Shown piece after piece: positions 47,445 to 55,489 of a DNA stretch of 64,000 bases. The DNA is taken from contig CP071306.1 in NCBI GenBank assembly GCA_027563145.1, positions 1,922,001-1,986,000 on the forward strand, read 5' to 3'. Under the pieces are notes generated by a model, which worked only from the letters and a program-made list of their open reading frames with translations, was not told where the DNA came from and did not search any database. The stretch is from Halocatena halophila. GTDB lineage: Archaea > Halobacteriota > Halobacteria > Halobacteriales > Haloarculaceae. Position numbers and translations under genes: made by a program. How positions within the stretch are numbered: the first letter of the stretch is position 1; each line of letters starts with the position of its first letter.

Positions 47445-48425
47445 ATGAGCAAAAACGTAGTGGCAACACCGTCGGTTGAACAGAAAACGAATATAACGAT
47501 TCCTGATCGGTATGCTCGGGAAATACGAGAACGGGAACACATTATTGATGCTTGTCCCATAAAAGTGTTCACGAGCTCGATCAACCCGCGCTGGAGTTGG
47601 CCGTGGAAGTTGAACGCGGCAAATGAAGCCCGGCCCAGTGTTCCGCCGAGTTGTGATGAGATGATGATCGACCCTGGCCTTAACAATCGTTGTGGGCCAT
47701 TAGCAGCTGCTCATGCCGCTGCAAAGACTGATGCTGATTACGTTCTCGGCCGTGATCTGCCACCGACTCAGTGCCCTGAGAGAGTCTCTGACGATGAGGT
47801 ATGGCGCGTCAGTATCGAACGCGTTGCTAACTACATGATTGAACATCGTCGCTTGCGCGAAGCTGATAGTGTGTCCCTCGGGACGTGGGACCTTGCCCAT
47901 GACGCCGAGGCAATCGCGCCGATCCAACCGCCGTATATTGAGTCGCTCAAATACATGGCTGAACCGATCAAGCGTGATACGCCGCATGGTCCAATGCAGA
48001 TCACAATCCTCGATGAGACGGATTACATCGCCGTTGGCGGGCTGCTAAGCTTTGATGACGTGACCGAGCGTGTTGAAAAACTTCAAGAGGTCCGTGAACA
48101 TGTTGGGGATGAGATGAAGATTCATGCACTGGCACCAGGAACTGGTCTTCCGGTTATTCGAGCGATTCGTGACGATCCTGCGCTTATTGACAGTCTTGAT
48201 GTTTCAACGCCTGAGACAGGCCCCTCGAACGGGCGACTGCCGGATAAGACCTGGACACAGCATGATCATAACCTCCCACGGGGGACAGATTCGACAACGA
48301 TTCGAGCACAGTATTCTGGCGCGATTGCGTTACAACTTGCATACATGTTGGGACCATACTGTAATGATCCAGTGTTGGATCAAGACAATGACCAAACAGA
48401 ACAGCAAAGTTTACTTGACGTGTAA
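47445..48425 (+). CDS. dpdA: DpdA-like deazaguanine DNA transglycosylase
   Basis: 326 residues related to tRNA-guanine transglycosylase. CDEMMIDPGLNNR supplies a candidate active-site Asp, YIAVGGLLSFDDVTERVEKL then IHALAPGTGLPVIRAIRDDP with SLDVSTPETGPSN follow the TGT-type barrel pattern (VGGL, HxLGxG, DSxDxxxP). Phage DpdA proteins exchange guanine in DNA for preQ0-type bases and protect against restriction. No preQ0 synthesis genes are visible in this window, so the virus probably uses the host archaeosine pathway. Confidence 0.68.
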   Translation: MSKNVVATPSVEQKTNITIPDRYAREIREREHIIDACPIKVFTSSINPRWSWPWKLNAANEARPSVPPSCDEMMIDPGLNNRCGPLAAAHAAAKTDADYVLGRDLPPTQCPERVSDDEVWRVSIERVANYMIEHRRLREADSVSLGTWDLAHDAEAIAPIQPPYIESLKYMAEPIKRDTPHGPMQITILDETDYIAVGGLLSFDDVTERVEKLQEVREHVGDEMKIHALAPGTGLPVIRAIRDDPALIDSLDVSTPETGPSNGRLPDKTWTQHDHNLPRGTDSTTIRAQYSGAIALQLAYMLGPYCNDPVLDQDNDQTEQQSLLDV

Positions 48426-48542
48426 AATATCGGTAGTGATGTTGATGCAGCCAGTTCAATCCAAAAGGTTATCCCATAGATTGGATAAGTGAATTCTATA
48501 CCAACTCATAGAATATCAATGATAACAATAAAGATCAACGGT

Positions 48543-48668
48543 ATGGCGACGATAAGGCGTGCAAACGGCTCTGATGAGAATGTCAAAAACGAAACAGTCG
48601 AAATCGAGAAAGAGGACAGAGTAGAATCTGACGGACCAGTCGCGATCAAGGTCGTGGATACATTTTAA
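48543..48668 (+). CDS. microprotein, unknown
   Basis: 41 residues (MATIRRANGSDENVKNETVE start), charged, no motif. TAATG overlap with the next gene supports translation. Upstream 48426-48542 holds only AT-rich sequence with a weak ATCC/GGAT inverted repeat. Confidence 0.4.
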   Translation: MATIRRANGSDENVKNETVEIEKEDRVESDGPVAIKVVDTF

Positions 48669-49108
48669 TGAGCGAAAGTCAAATCACATCGACGGAATAC
48701 GCCCCAGATCAAGAACTCGCGGAGCTGCTGAGCGAATTCGCAGCGGAAACGACACTTACGACCCATAGCGATGAAAAGATGCAGGGTGCTGAGCAGAAGA
48801 AATTCACCGTTCACCATCGGGATCTCGACATTGGTGGGACGGAAACGTACAGTGCGTACGCCGTCATGGGGTCTTACGAAGGTCATCTCGGGTTCGCAGC
48901 GTGTCTTATCTTAACGCATGCTATCAACCTTGGAGAACCAACACACTGTTATGTTGACTCATCGGAAACTCTCGATAAGATACGTGAGATGATGGGAACT
49001 GACGACGTGTACCGTGACATGACGGCAGAGTGGTTTACCCGGATGCAGTTTCGGCAGGACTCCCGGAAAAACGACTCAACAACCGTATCGGATACGAACA
49101 CGAAATGA
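48668..49108 (+). CDS. unknown protein
   Basis: 146 residues. Alpha/beta with conserved-looking blocks (KKFTVHHRDLDIGGTETYSA; GHLGFAACLILTHAINLGEP). No family recognised. Acidic N-terminus, disordered C-terminus. Confidence 0.55.
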   Translation: MSESQITSTEYAPDQELAELLSEFAAETTLTTHSDEKMQGAEQKKFTVHHRDLDIGGTETYSAYAVMGSYEGHLGFAACLILTHAINLGEPTHCYVDSSETLDKIREMMGTDDVYRDMTAEWFTRMQFRQDSRKNDSTTVSDTNTK

Positions 49109-49170
49109 TCAAGATGGATAAAATAGAACGGTATGCGCGAGTTTGGCTGCGTGCAGGGAGGGACAAATAA
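49105..49170 (+). CDS. possible 21-residue microprotein
   Basis: Frame MIKMDKIERYARVWLRAGRD plus one residue, with ATGA overlap before and TAATG overlap after. The tight packing suggests it is translated, at least as a coupling peptide. Confidence 0.3.
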   Translation: MIKMDKIERYARVWLRAGRDK

Positions 49171-49877
49171 TGACTGAAACACCGACTCTAAATGACGAGG
49201 AGTGGGAAGCAGTTCAGGAAAGCCTTCGCGGCGCGCTAAACGTCCTCCGCGATCACTACACAAACAGCAAACATGGTGATATCGTCAAAGATGGTGACCG
49301 AATAATAGTCTTCTCCGACGGAGCGGGTGAGGAACTGTTCGAGATTGCTGAGAGCGCTGACGTTGATCTGGTATCCTTGAGGCGGATGATGATCGCCAAA
49401 GCCAAACGATGGACAGATCATGACTGGGAACAGTCAGATCCTGTTGTGGTCGAGCTTGAGAATGCGGAACTAACGACCGATCCGTCTCCCAGTATTTCCT
49501 ACAACCGCATCGAAACGAAATACACTGCGCTTGTGAAGGACATGATTGATATCGTCCTGGAGAAAGGTGGTGCGTTCCCAGTCGATCCAGAGTTCACAAT
49601 CTACCGCTATGAGGACGCGTACATCGAAACGCAGGCGTATATTCCTGATAGCAGGGCGTTCAGAGATCACGCAAGAGATGTTGATCGTCTAAATGTCACG
49701 ACATCTTTCGATGACGACAAAGGGACAGAACTGGGGGATGCTTTGGAAGAATTAGACGAGATCGTAGACGACTCCCAGAACAACTACGAAGAATGGGACC
49801 ATTTCCAGAACGAAATAGAGATCCCTGAAGTGGAGGGGTACGAGCGTGTCATTATAATGTGTGAAGTTAACGAATAG
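49170..49877 (+). CDS. unknown acidic protein
   Basis: 235 residues from ATG 49170 (MTETPTLNDEEWEAVQESLR). Helical N-terminus, then a beta-rich part (IETKYTALVKDMIDIVLEKG; PEFTIYRYEDAYIETQAYIP) and an acidic C-terminus. No motif identified. Confidence 0.55.
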   Translation: MTETPTLNDEEWEAVQESLRGALNVLRDHYTNSKHGDIVKDGDRIIVFSDGAGEELFEIAESADVDLVSLRRMMIAKAKRWTDHDWEQSDPVVVELENAELTTDPSPSISYNRIETKYTALVKDMIDIVLEKGGAFPVDPEFTIYRYEDAYIETQAYIPDSRAFRDHARDVDRLNVTTSFDDDKGTELGDALEELDEIVDDSQNNYEEWDHFQNEIEIPEVEGYERVIIMCEVNE

Positions 49878-49903
49878 CGCCACCGAAAAACACCAACAGA
49901 ACA

Positions 49904-50185
49904 ATGTCAGACACCGTAAACGAAGTCATAGAAGAGCTGGACCGAATGCAGAAAATGAATCTCGCCGCCGCCCGTGGCATTTTCAACGAGTCAGAACTTG
50001 AACGGGCGATGTATACCACGGAGAATGGGGAACTAAAGATAACGGTGTTGATCGCAGGCAGTGGAATTATGGTCGCCACAGATGGCCAGCCCAACGATAT
50101 GGCCTGGGCAAGCCACGAGGCAGACATTAAGATCATTAACGATCTTGTTGAGTCTGGCCACCTCACCCAAGTCGTTGACGAATAG
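49904..50185 (+). CDS. unknown small protein, last of the early operon
   Basis: 93 residues (MSDTVNEVIEELDRMQKMNL start), helix then beta pattern (NGELKITVLIAGSGIMVATD) and helix (SHEADIKIINDLVESGHLTQ). Function unknown. The following 390 bases have no gene. Confidence 0.55.
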   Translation: MSDTVNEVIEELDRMQKMNLAAARGIFNESELERAMYTTENGELKITVLIAGSGIMVATDGQPNDMAWASHEADIKIINDLVESGHLTQVVDE

Positions 50186-50576
50186 GCCGACAGAAAACTT
50201 ATCTTTTTTGTAAAAGGTGAGCCGTCTCCGACCCGTCGTCAGTATCCAATATTCTCGTCGTTTCCAGCCACGGAAACTAAATCATCGTGGGGAGTGATCC
50301 CCGCTACATTATCGTCTTACCGTGTTCGTCTTTTGGTCCCGTTAGAGGCGCTTGCCCCAACTGCAACAGATGCAGTCAAGCCATGGGCCTGATTTTACAA
50401 CTCTACAGTCGCAGTCTTCGCGGGGACATGGGTCCCCATCTTTTACTGCCATAGTACTTTTGGTTATGGTCCGATGTCCGAGCACCAAGGGATTCTAATT
50501 TTATATCCCTATCTTGGGACCATTATAATATTAATAAAGACGTATTATAAACATTTCTATTATATTCTATTTGTAA
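50186..50576. other. gene-free stretch with hairpins and a direct repeat
   Basis: Two GC hairpins, GGGGA/TCCCC (50289-50302) and GGGGAC/GTCCCC (50422-50437), then a 32-base sequence GTACTTTTGGTT...GTCCGAGCAC (50454-50485) repeated at 51306-51335. No frame is credible. Base composition is more GC-rich than the early genes. It may be a terminator region and the left edge of a cargo insertion, or hold a small RNA. Confidence 0.45.
50454..50485. repeat. direct repeat flanking cargo gene, left copy
   Basis: Starts GTACTTTTGGTTATGG and ends GATGTCCGAGCAC. Matches 51306-51335 with a 2-base gap and a few changes. The two copies bracket the gene at 50577-51251. Confidence 0.5.
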
Positions 50577-51251
50577 TCAATCGGCAAGAATCGGGTCGGC
50601 TGTATATCGCTTGATATAATCACTGTGAAGTTGTTCGGTCAATTCAGCCAGTTCTGTGAGTTCCCATTTATCAGATAGCCTGTGTAGACTTTCGTAGTGT
50701 TGTTTCCCAATCTCAATTGCCCTGTCGTATCCCTCCTTAGAATATTCTGGACGATAGAATGTAAAGACACAATATGCCATTTCTTCAGCAGAGAATACAC
50801 CTTCAGAAACGTATTTCTTTCCAGGAAGAATGGCCTCCTCAACCTGTAAAAAATATTCGATATCTTCAAATGGATATCCAAAAAACAAGCCATGACGGCG
50901 GACACCGGTATCATTATTTAGTCCAACTGTTGGAAGTAGATCGAACCAATGTGTTGATGGGGACACCATTAAGGCGTAATCTCCCTTCACACGTCGATAA
51001 CGAAGACCCCATTTTTCAACCAGGGTGCTGGGGCTGTGATCTGGAAAACTGGAGAACATTTCTTCAGGTGGATCAAACGTCGTTGCTGGTTTTTTGCCCC
51101 CCATAACGAGAGCCATTTGTAGTGGTTCACCAATATCACCACCAAATTCTTGATGACACGAAATATAGTGTCTGAATAGATTCCGAGGCTCAGTCGGCAT
51201 ATAAGATAGTGTGATACGATCATACATAGAACCATCGAAAAAATACATTTC
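50577..51251 (-). CDS. unknown cargo protein
   Basis: 224 residues from ATG 51251 (MYFFDGSMYDRITLSYMPTE). The longer frame from 51335 runs through the direct repeat and is unlikely to be used. Rich in aromatic residues (EPRNLFRHYISCHQEFGGDI; THWFDLLPTVGLNNDTGVRR; AYCVFTFYRPEYSKEGYDRA). No signal peptide. Composition and isolation from the viral operons suggest an accessory gene, perhaps for host interaction. Confidence 0.55.
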   Translation of the reverse strand, partial: EMYFFDGSMYDRITLSYMPTEPRNLFRHYISCHQEFGGDIGEPLQMALVMGGKKPATTFDPPEEMFSSFPDHSPSTLVEKWGLRYRRVKGDYALMVSPSTHWFDLLPTVGLNNDTGVRRHGLFFGYPFEDIEYFLQVEEAILPGKKYVSEGVFSAEEMAYCVFTFYRPEYSKEGYDRAIEIGKQHYESLHRLSDKWELTELAELTEQLHSDYIKRYTADPILAD

Positions 51252-51305
51252 AATAATATCTGAAATACCACAACCTTTAATACCTATCCTGGTGTACAGT
51301 AAAAT

Positions 51306-51335
51306 GTACTTTTGGTTCCGTCGGTGTCCGAGCAC
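51306..51335. repeat. direct repeat flanking cargo gene, right copy
   Basis: GTACTTTTGGTTCCG then GTGTCCGAGCAC; lies between the two minus-strand cargo genes and includes the leader of the shorter one. See 50454-50485. Confidence 0.5.
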
Positions 51336-51347
51336 TGGCGGTCTATA

Positions 51348-52772
51348 TTAACTTCGCGCAGAATTGGGAGAGTGGTACCAGTCAGTGTCCTTCCCGTCGC
51401 CTCGACGTATCTGTTCTCTGTTTCGGAAAAATGAAATTTCGTCGTTTGATATATCGGAGTTTTTCGACCGCACAGAAAGTTGATGTGCCCTTCTCCACAA
51501 ATCGTCTTCTTCAAATCTGCGTGCAGGATCACTGATAACGGTTGCAGCTACGAGTAATGCTCCGTGAGAGAATTTTTCATTATCAGCGAGCTCGCGCAGT
51601 TCGTCGGTATAATGCGCTAAATCTGCCATTCTTTCCAGTCGTTTTTTAACAGGGCCTGGAGCGTTGGGTCCTTCTTCTGCGATAAACTCTGCTTCATAGT
51701 CGAGACTTTCAGGGGTCTGTGCGTCTCTTTTAGCTTTAAGATACTCAACAGCCTCCTGGGCTTCCCGTGCTACCCCCTTTGTGTCGTAGAGTTCTATATG
51801 CCCACGAGCCGTTATATCTCTGTCAAGAATAGGTACAGAAAATTGGGCACCCAACAAGCAAAAGTCCTGGTCGTCAATACCTGTGAACTCCTTAGTTACG
51901 GTTTCAATCTCATCGATTAACCCATGTCTTGCAGCTGGATGACCAGGATAAGGGTGCCCAAATTTATCGATAGTCCCATTCCGAAGCTCGATCGCGTTTG
52001 AATCGAGATTTTTCTCCGAATCTCTCAAAATTCGACTAAGTCCGTGCTCTCCACCGTGGGTGATTATAGCTGACACATATGTATTCGTGTGTTTGTTAAT
52101 ACCCCTTCGAACTTCAAGAGCCGCAAGGTATTGTGCGAACACGTTTTCACAGAATTCCAGTGGTTCACCGACGCTACGTTTAAATTTACGCTGTTGCTTT
52201 TCAAGTTTCTGCCGTCGTTGCTTGTGTATATCCAAGTTGCCGATAGCTGATCTGAATCGTTCTTGAAAATCTCCACGACGAATGTTTAAATGTCCCTGAT
52301 TTATATCAAGCGCTGCTGCCTCGATAGAATCATCAGGTAGATCTCTGAGAATCTCCCACATTTGACCTATGTTTCGTCGTTTGTCGGATTCTGAATAGAA
52401 CTGTGCGTAGTCGATCGTCTCGATATTCCCCCGCTGTTTTAGTGACTCTAACGTTGAAAGCCGAATCTGTGTTTGGCGGTCCTCCGGTAGCGTGGCCGCT
52501 TGCGCCTGGAGACGCTTGAAATCGTAGCTATCCATCAGGATAGTATTGACAGTGTCATAGAGAATAGGTAGGCACGAAATAAACATTGTTTGAGAAGCTC
52601 CCGGCAAAAGCATGAATGTGTAATTACGATTCATGTCTGATTTGTTTGTTATACCTGAGTCCATCTTGAAGTTACTGGTATGTGTTTCACTATTGATGGA
52701 TCTTGAATTGATAATGGGCACCGAACCCACTGTAGCTATTTTTTTCAAGAATTGGCGTCGTGGTTGTTTCAT
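51348..52772 (-). CDS. Tat-signal cargo protein, unknown
   Basis: 474 residues. The N-terminus MKQPRRQFLKKIATVGSVPI has a twin-arginine motif (RRQFLKK) and a short hydrophobic stretch, the normal haloarchaeal export signal. The mature part is long, helical and polar (RGDFQERFRSAIGNLDIHKQ; RQKLEKQQRKFKRSVGEPLE; ALEVRRGINKHTNTYVSAII) with a HGGEHGLSRIL motif and HPYPGHPAARHG; several His could bind metal. No family recognised. It is transcribed alone from the repeat at 52879. An exported protein expressed from a provirus suggests a role on the infected cell. Confidence 0.6.
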   Translation of the reverse strand: MKQPRRQFLKKIATVGSVPIINSRSINSETHTSNFKMDSGITNKSDMNRNYTFMLLPGASQTMFISCLPILYDTVNTILMDSYDFKRLQAQAATLPEDRQTQIRLSTLESLKQRGNIETIDYAQFYSESDKRRNIGQMWEILRDLPDDSIEAAALDINQGHLNIRRGDFQERFRSAIGNLDIHKQRRQKLEKQQRKFKRSVGEPLEFCENVFAQYLAALEVRRGINKHTNTYVSAIITHGGEHGLSRILRDSEKNLDSNAIELRNGTIDKFGHPYPGHPAARHGLIDEIETVTKEFTGIDDQDFCLLGAQFSVPILDRDITARGHIELYDTKGVAREAQEAVEYLKAKRDAQTPESLDYEAEFIAEEGPNAPGPVKKRLERMADLAHYTDELRELADNEKFSHGALLVAATVISDPARRFEEDDLWRRAHQLSVRSKNSDISNDEISFFRNREQIRRGDGKDTDWYHSPNSARS

Positions 52773-52878
52773 AGAACCAGGTAATATCTCGTCAATAGAT
52801 AATCTCTTCGCCGCCTGTATATTCTGATGAAAACAGCATAACCAGGGCTATTAATTTATAATATTCCTAATAACACTC

Positions 52879-53072
52879 ATAGAAACGACGAGAAGGGGGA
52901 GAGGGTTAACAGCTTTGTTACAGCCTTAGTTAGGATAACCAACCTTGTAACAACCACAGTTAACAGCTACCGCCCCCATCTCTCTATCCCCTAAATCCCC
53001 TTTCTCTCTTCCGCTCTCTTGGGTTTGTTCTTATGTTAATAAACTACGTTTATACGTATAAACCTTGTCTGT
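52879..53072. repeat. long dispersed repeat, copy 2 (divergent control region)
   Basis: Partner of 29844-30032, about 75-80% alike by eye. It keeps the minus-strand CCCCCTTCTCGTCG (52886-52899), TTGTTAC...GTAACAA, GTTAACAGCTACCGC, the polypyrimidine run CCCCTTTCTCTCTTCCGC and ATAAAC-TAC-GTTTAT (53039-53053). It lies between the minus-strand Tat-type gene and the plus-strand gene at 53151. Confidence 0.65.
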
Positions 53073-53150
53073 TAGGAATATATGGACATAATATGAGTAT
53101 GAATAACATGGTGTACACACATCTATAAACGTCCATTATAGAAACATGAT

Positions 53151-53609
53151 ATGGGAATACCTGCCCTATCTGATCAAAAGCACCGTAGTCTTAGCATATA
53201 TATTTGTGATTTATATGAGAATGAAGTAATATCCTTTAATCCTTTGAAAATAGCCCGTGTTTTGGGGAATGACAAACGAGGCGCGTGTATCAATACCGTC
53301 CACCATGGCTGGGATCAGGACCCCAATGCCTACCTGCCGTCTTTATTCGATGATCTTGGGCTCTCATATTCTACTATTGATACTGGTGACTGGAAAGTTG
53401 CAAAATGTGAATTGGCCTTAGATTTCAATCCCTTTGATGAGTTTCCTGTGTCCCTTGATGAATCTCCCACAGCTATTGCTGAGGCATTAGAACACGAGCG
53501 ACGAACTAACCGCCAAATGTACAGTAAACTCGCCTATGATTGGCATTTGCCAGAGTTAGAGGATTACGCTTCAATGGTCCATAATATCTATAATACGAAA
53601 AGCCCATGA
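53151..53609 (+). CDS. unknown protein at the right end of the provirus
   Basis: 152 residues (MGIPALSDQKHRSLSIYICD start). Alpha/beta with LYENEVISFNPLKIARVLGN, DDLGLSYSTIDTGDWKVAKC and a helical end. No DNA-binding or recombinase signature, so it is not an integrase. Transcribed rightward from repeat copy 2. A terminator-like hairpin AGCCC/GGGCT (53601-53615) overlaps its stop. Confidence 0.55.
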   Translation: MGIPALSDQKHRSLSIYICDLYENEVISFNPLKIARVLGNDKRGACINTVHHGWDQDPNAYLPSLFDDLGLSYSTIDTGDWKVAKCELALDFNPFDEFPVSLDESPTAIAEALEHERRTNRQMYSKLAYDWHLPELEDYASMVHNIYNTKSP

Positions 53610-53615
53610 AGGGCT
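53601..53615 (+). terminator. hairpin at the end of the last viral gene
   Basis: AGCCC-ATGAA-GGGCT with the TGA stop inside the loop, followed by TTGTTGACC. No long T-run, so termination is uncertain. Confidence 0.35.
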
Positions 53616-53626
53616 TGTTGACCTAA

Positions 53627-53669
53627 GGTAAGTTGCTGTTCGTGGCCGGATTGAATCCCGCCATTACCA
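53627..53669 (+). ncRNA. possible tRNA-like structure 6
   Basis: GGTAA (53627-53631) pairs with TTACC (53664-53668). A T-arm-like hairpin GCCGG-ATTGAAT-CCCGC (one mismatch) lies between, but the loop lacks the GTTC signature and the linker lacks TGGT. Weaker than copies 1-5. Confidence 0.3.
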
Positions 53670-53837
53670 TATACAGTATTATAATATATAAAACTATAGG
53701 GAGATACTAACCCAAGATATATTATATATCAGGATTTTAATTACCATGGGGGAGGTACACACGCACACACGTTCCAATTGCACCCTCACGATTCGAGCCC
53801 CTGAATGGACCACTGAATTTTAAAGAAACTATTCAGA

Positions 53838-53853
53838 GCCCCCTTCTCGTTAT
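53838..53853 (+). promoter_or_regulatory. rightmost recurrent pyrimidine motif
   Basis: CCCCCTTCTCGTTATC, reading toward the tRNA-Val and host DNA. It places viral sequence to at least 53853. An AT-rich CTTATTATTCTTATATAC follows. Confidence 0.45.
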
Positions 53854-53855
53854 CC

Positions 53856-54005
53856 CGAAACTCTTATTATTCTTATATACTTAACGAAAACCGCCACACG
53901 GCGTCGGTCCGAACCACCGAGTGGGTGGATTAATTGATCGTATTGCCCCAAAGGGTTATATACATCCTACTCACGTCTTGCGATTCGCGCGAAGGAACTG
54001 AGCGC
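53856..54005. other. probable provirus-chromosome junction zone
   Basis: Base composition changes from AT-rich viral to GC-rich host over this stretch. No gene seen. A short piece CGAACCACCGA (53911-53921) equals part of the tRNA-Val T-arm on the same strand. Confidence 0.4.
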
Positions 54006-54079
54006 ATGGGTCCGGGCGGAGTCGAACCACCGATCTCGTCCTTGTAAGGGACGCGTCATAAACCACTAGACCACGGACC
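54006..54079 (-). tRNA. tRNA-Val(TAC)
   Basis: Reads GGGTCCG (acceptor), TGGTCTAGTGGTTTATGACG region, anticodon stem CGTCC/GGACG with loop CTTACAA (anticodon TAC), T-arm GGTGG-TTCGACT-CCGCC, acceptor CGGACCC and discriminator A. All stems close, and no CCA is encoded. The 3' end points at the viral DNA, the orientation expected when a tailed provirus uses a tRNA 3' end as attachment site. Confidence 0.92.
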
Positions 54080-54203
54080 CCAACAACCAAATCAACACAC
54101 CCCGCCGGAATAACGCTTGTTGTTTCGTGGTTAGCCGACCGAACTGTCACTTCAAATAGAAGGATGTCGGGAAACCTTTCCCCACATCCCACCAACGCTG
54201 GGT

Positions 54204-54713
54204 ATGCAGCGCCAGGGCCTCCGTGTGCTCGGAGCGATCGTGACGATCGCCGCCATCATCATTGCGCTTGGAGCAATGGGCTACGTCTCTGTCCCCTACA
54301 TCACCCCGCAAACGGGCGACTACGACACCACCACCGTCACAATCACAAACACCACGGCCAGCGAACCCCCCCACGTCGAGGCACGGATTGCAGACACGCG
54401 ACAGAAACGTTACGTCGGACTGAGCGACACTGACCAGCTCGGACCAGACGAAGGAATGCTGTTCACCTACGACCAGGAGCAAAACCACACCTACGTGATG
54501 CGAAAAATGGATTTTGGCATCGATATCGTCTATATTGGGGCCGATAACCGAATCAATACGATCCATCATGCACCGAAACCCGACCCTGGCGTCGACGGAA
54601 ATACGCTCGAGTACCCCGGCCGTGGAAAATACGTGCTTGAAGTGCCGTACAACTGGACCACCAGAAACGGCGTCTCAACCGGCGACCGCGTGCAGATCGA
54701 CGGCAACGTGTGA
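54204..54713 (+). CDS. DUF192 family membrane-anchored protein
   Basis: 169 residues. One N-terminal membrane segment (~8-28, GAIVTIAAIIIALGAMGYVS), then a DUF192 domain: VEARIADTRQKRYVGLSDTD, EGMLFTYDQEQNHTYVMRKM, FGIDIVYIGADNRI and VLEVPYNW. These proteins are extracellular in haloarchaea and of unknown function. First host gene after the tRNA. Confidence 0.8.
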   Translation: MQRQGLRVLGAIVTIAAIIIALGAMGYVSVPYITPQTGDYDTTTVTITNTTASEPPHVEARIADTRQKRYVGLSDTDQLGPDEGMLFTYDQEQNHTYVMRKMDFGIDIVYIGADNRINTIHHAPKPDPGVDGNTLEYPGRGKYVLEVPYNWTTRNGVSTGDRVQIDGNV

Positions 54714-54840
54714 ATCGCCTCGGGGTCAAGCCCCGGGGCATTCGCCTCGACCGCCTGTAAACGGTATACCTGCCAGCTCACTGTGATTGTTTCGGGCATT
54801 CTGACGACAGTCTTTTTGGGCAGACTCGCACTCTCTCGGT

Positions 54841-55419
54841 ATGAACGCGATCACCAACGGCGGGTGGATCGAAGTGATCACCGGCTGTATGTTCTCGGGG
54901 AAAACCGAGGAGCTGCTGCGACGAATCCGACGGGCCGAAATTGCCTCACAATCGATCGATGTGTTCACCCCCGCAATCGATGACCGCTACGGCACGGCGA
55001 CGATCGATACACACACGGGCGCGACATGGACCGCGACTGTCGTTGACGACGCCCACCCCCGCGAGCTCCTTGATCACGTTGTGCCCGACTCGGTCGTCGC
55101 GATTGATGAGGCAAACTTCTTCTCGAACGCACTGGTTGAGGTCTGCGAACAACTCGCCAACGATGGCCACCGCGTCATTATCTCCGGCACTGACCAGACG
55201 TTCCGTGGCGAACCGTTCGAACCCCTCCCATCGCTTGCCTGTCGGGCTGAATACGTCGAAAAACTCCAGGCGGTCTGCACCCAGTGTGGCGATCCGGCAA
55301 CCCGAAATCAACGACTGGTAGGTGGCGATCCCGCCCACTACGACGACCCGACGATTGTCGTCGGTGCAGAAGAAACGTACGAGGCACGCTGTCGTGACTG
55401 TCACGAACTACGGGGTTAA
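54841..55419 (+). CDS. tdk: thymidine kinase
   Basis: 192 residues, type II thymidine kinase. Walker A GCMFSGKTEE (~15-24), VVAIDEANFF (Walker B, ~90), the thymidine-binding lasso SGTDQTFRGEPFEPLP, and a zinc site with two CxxC pairs (VCTQCGD and CRDCHEL). Phosphorylates thymidine with ATP for dTTP salvage. Normal length and intact. Confidence 0.92.
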   Translation: MNAITNGGWIEVITGCMFSGKTEELLRRIRRAEIASQSIDVFTPAIDDRYGTATIDTHTGATWTATVVDDAHPRELLDHVVPDSVVAIDEANFFSNALVEVCEQLANDGHRVIISGTDQTFRGEPFEPLPSLACRAEYVEKLQAVCTQCGDPATRNQRLVGGDPAHYDDPTIVVGAEETYEARCRDCHELRG

Positions 55420-55489
55420 TCAGCAAGCGAGTGGGAACTCCTCACACGGCTAACCAACGCTTTTACTCCCGTCCTTACTACGTACTGCA

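Noticed and set aside
53908..53922. CGAACCACCGA as an attachment-site repeat of tRNA-Val
   Set aside because: Only 11 bases match and the flanks diverge, so it may be chance or an old remnant; not enough to call a second att site.
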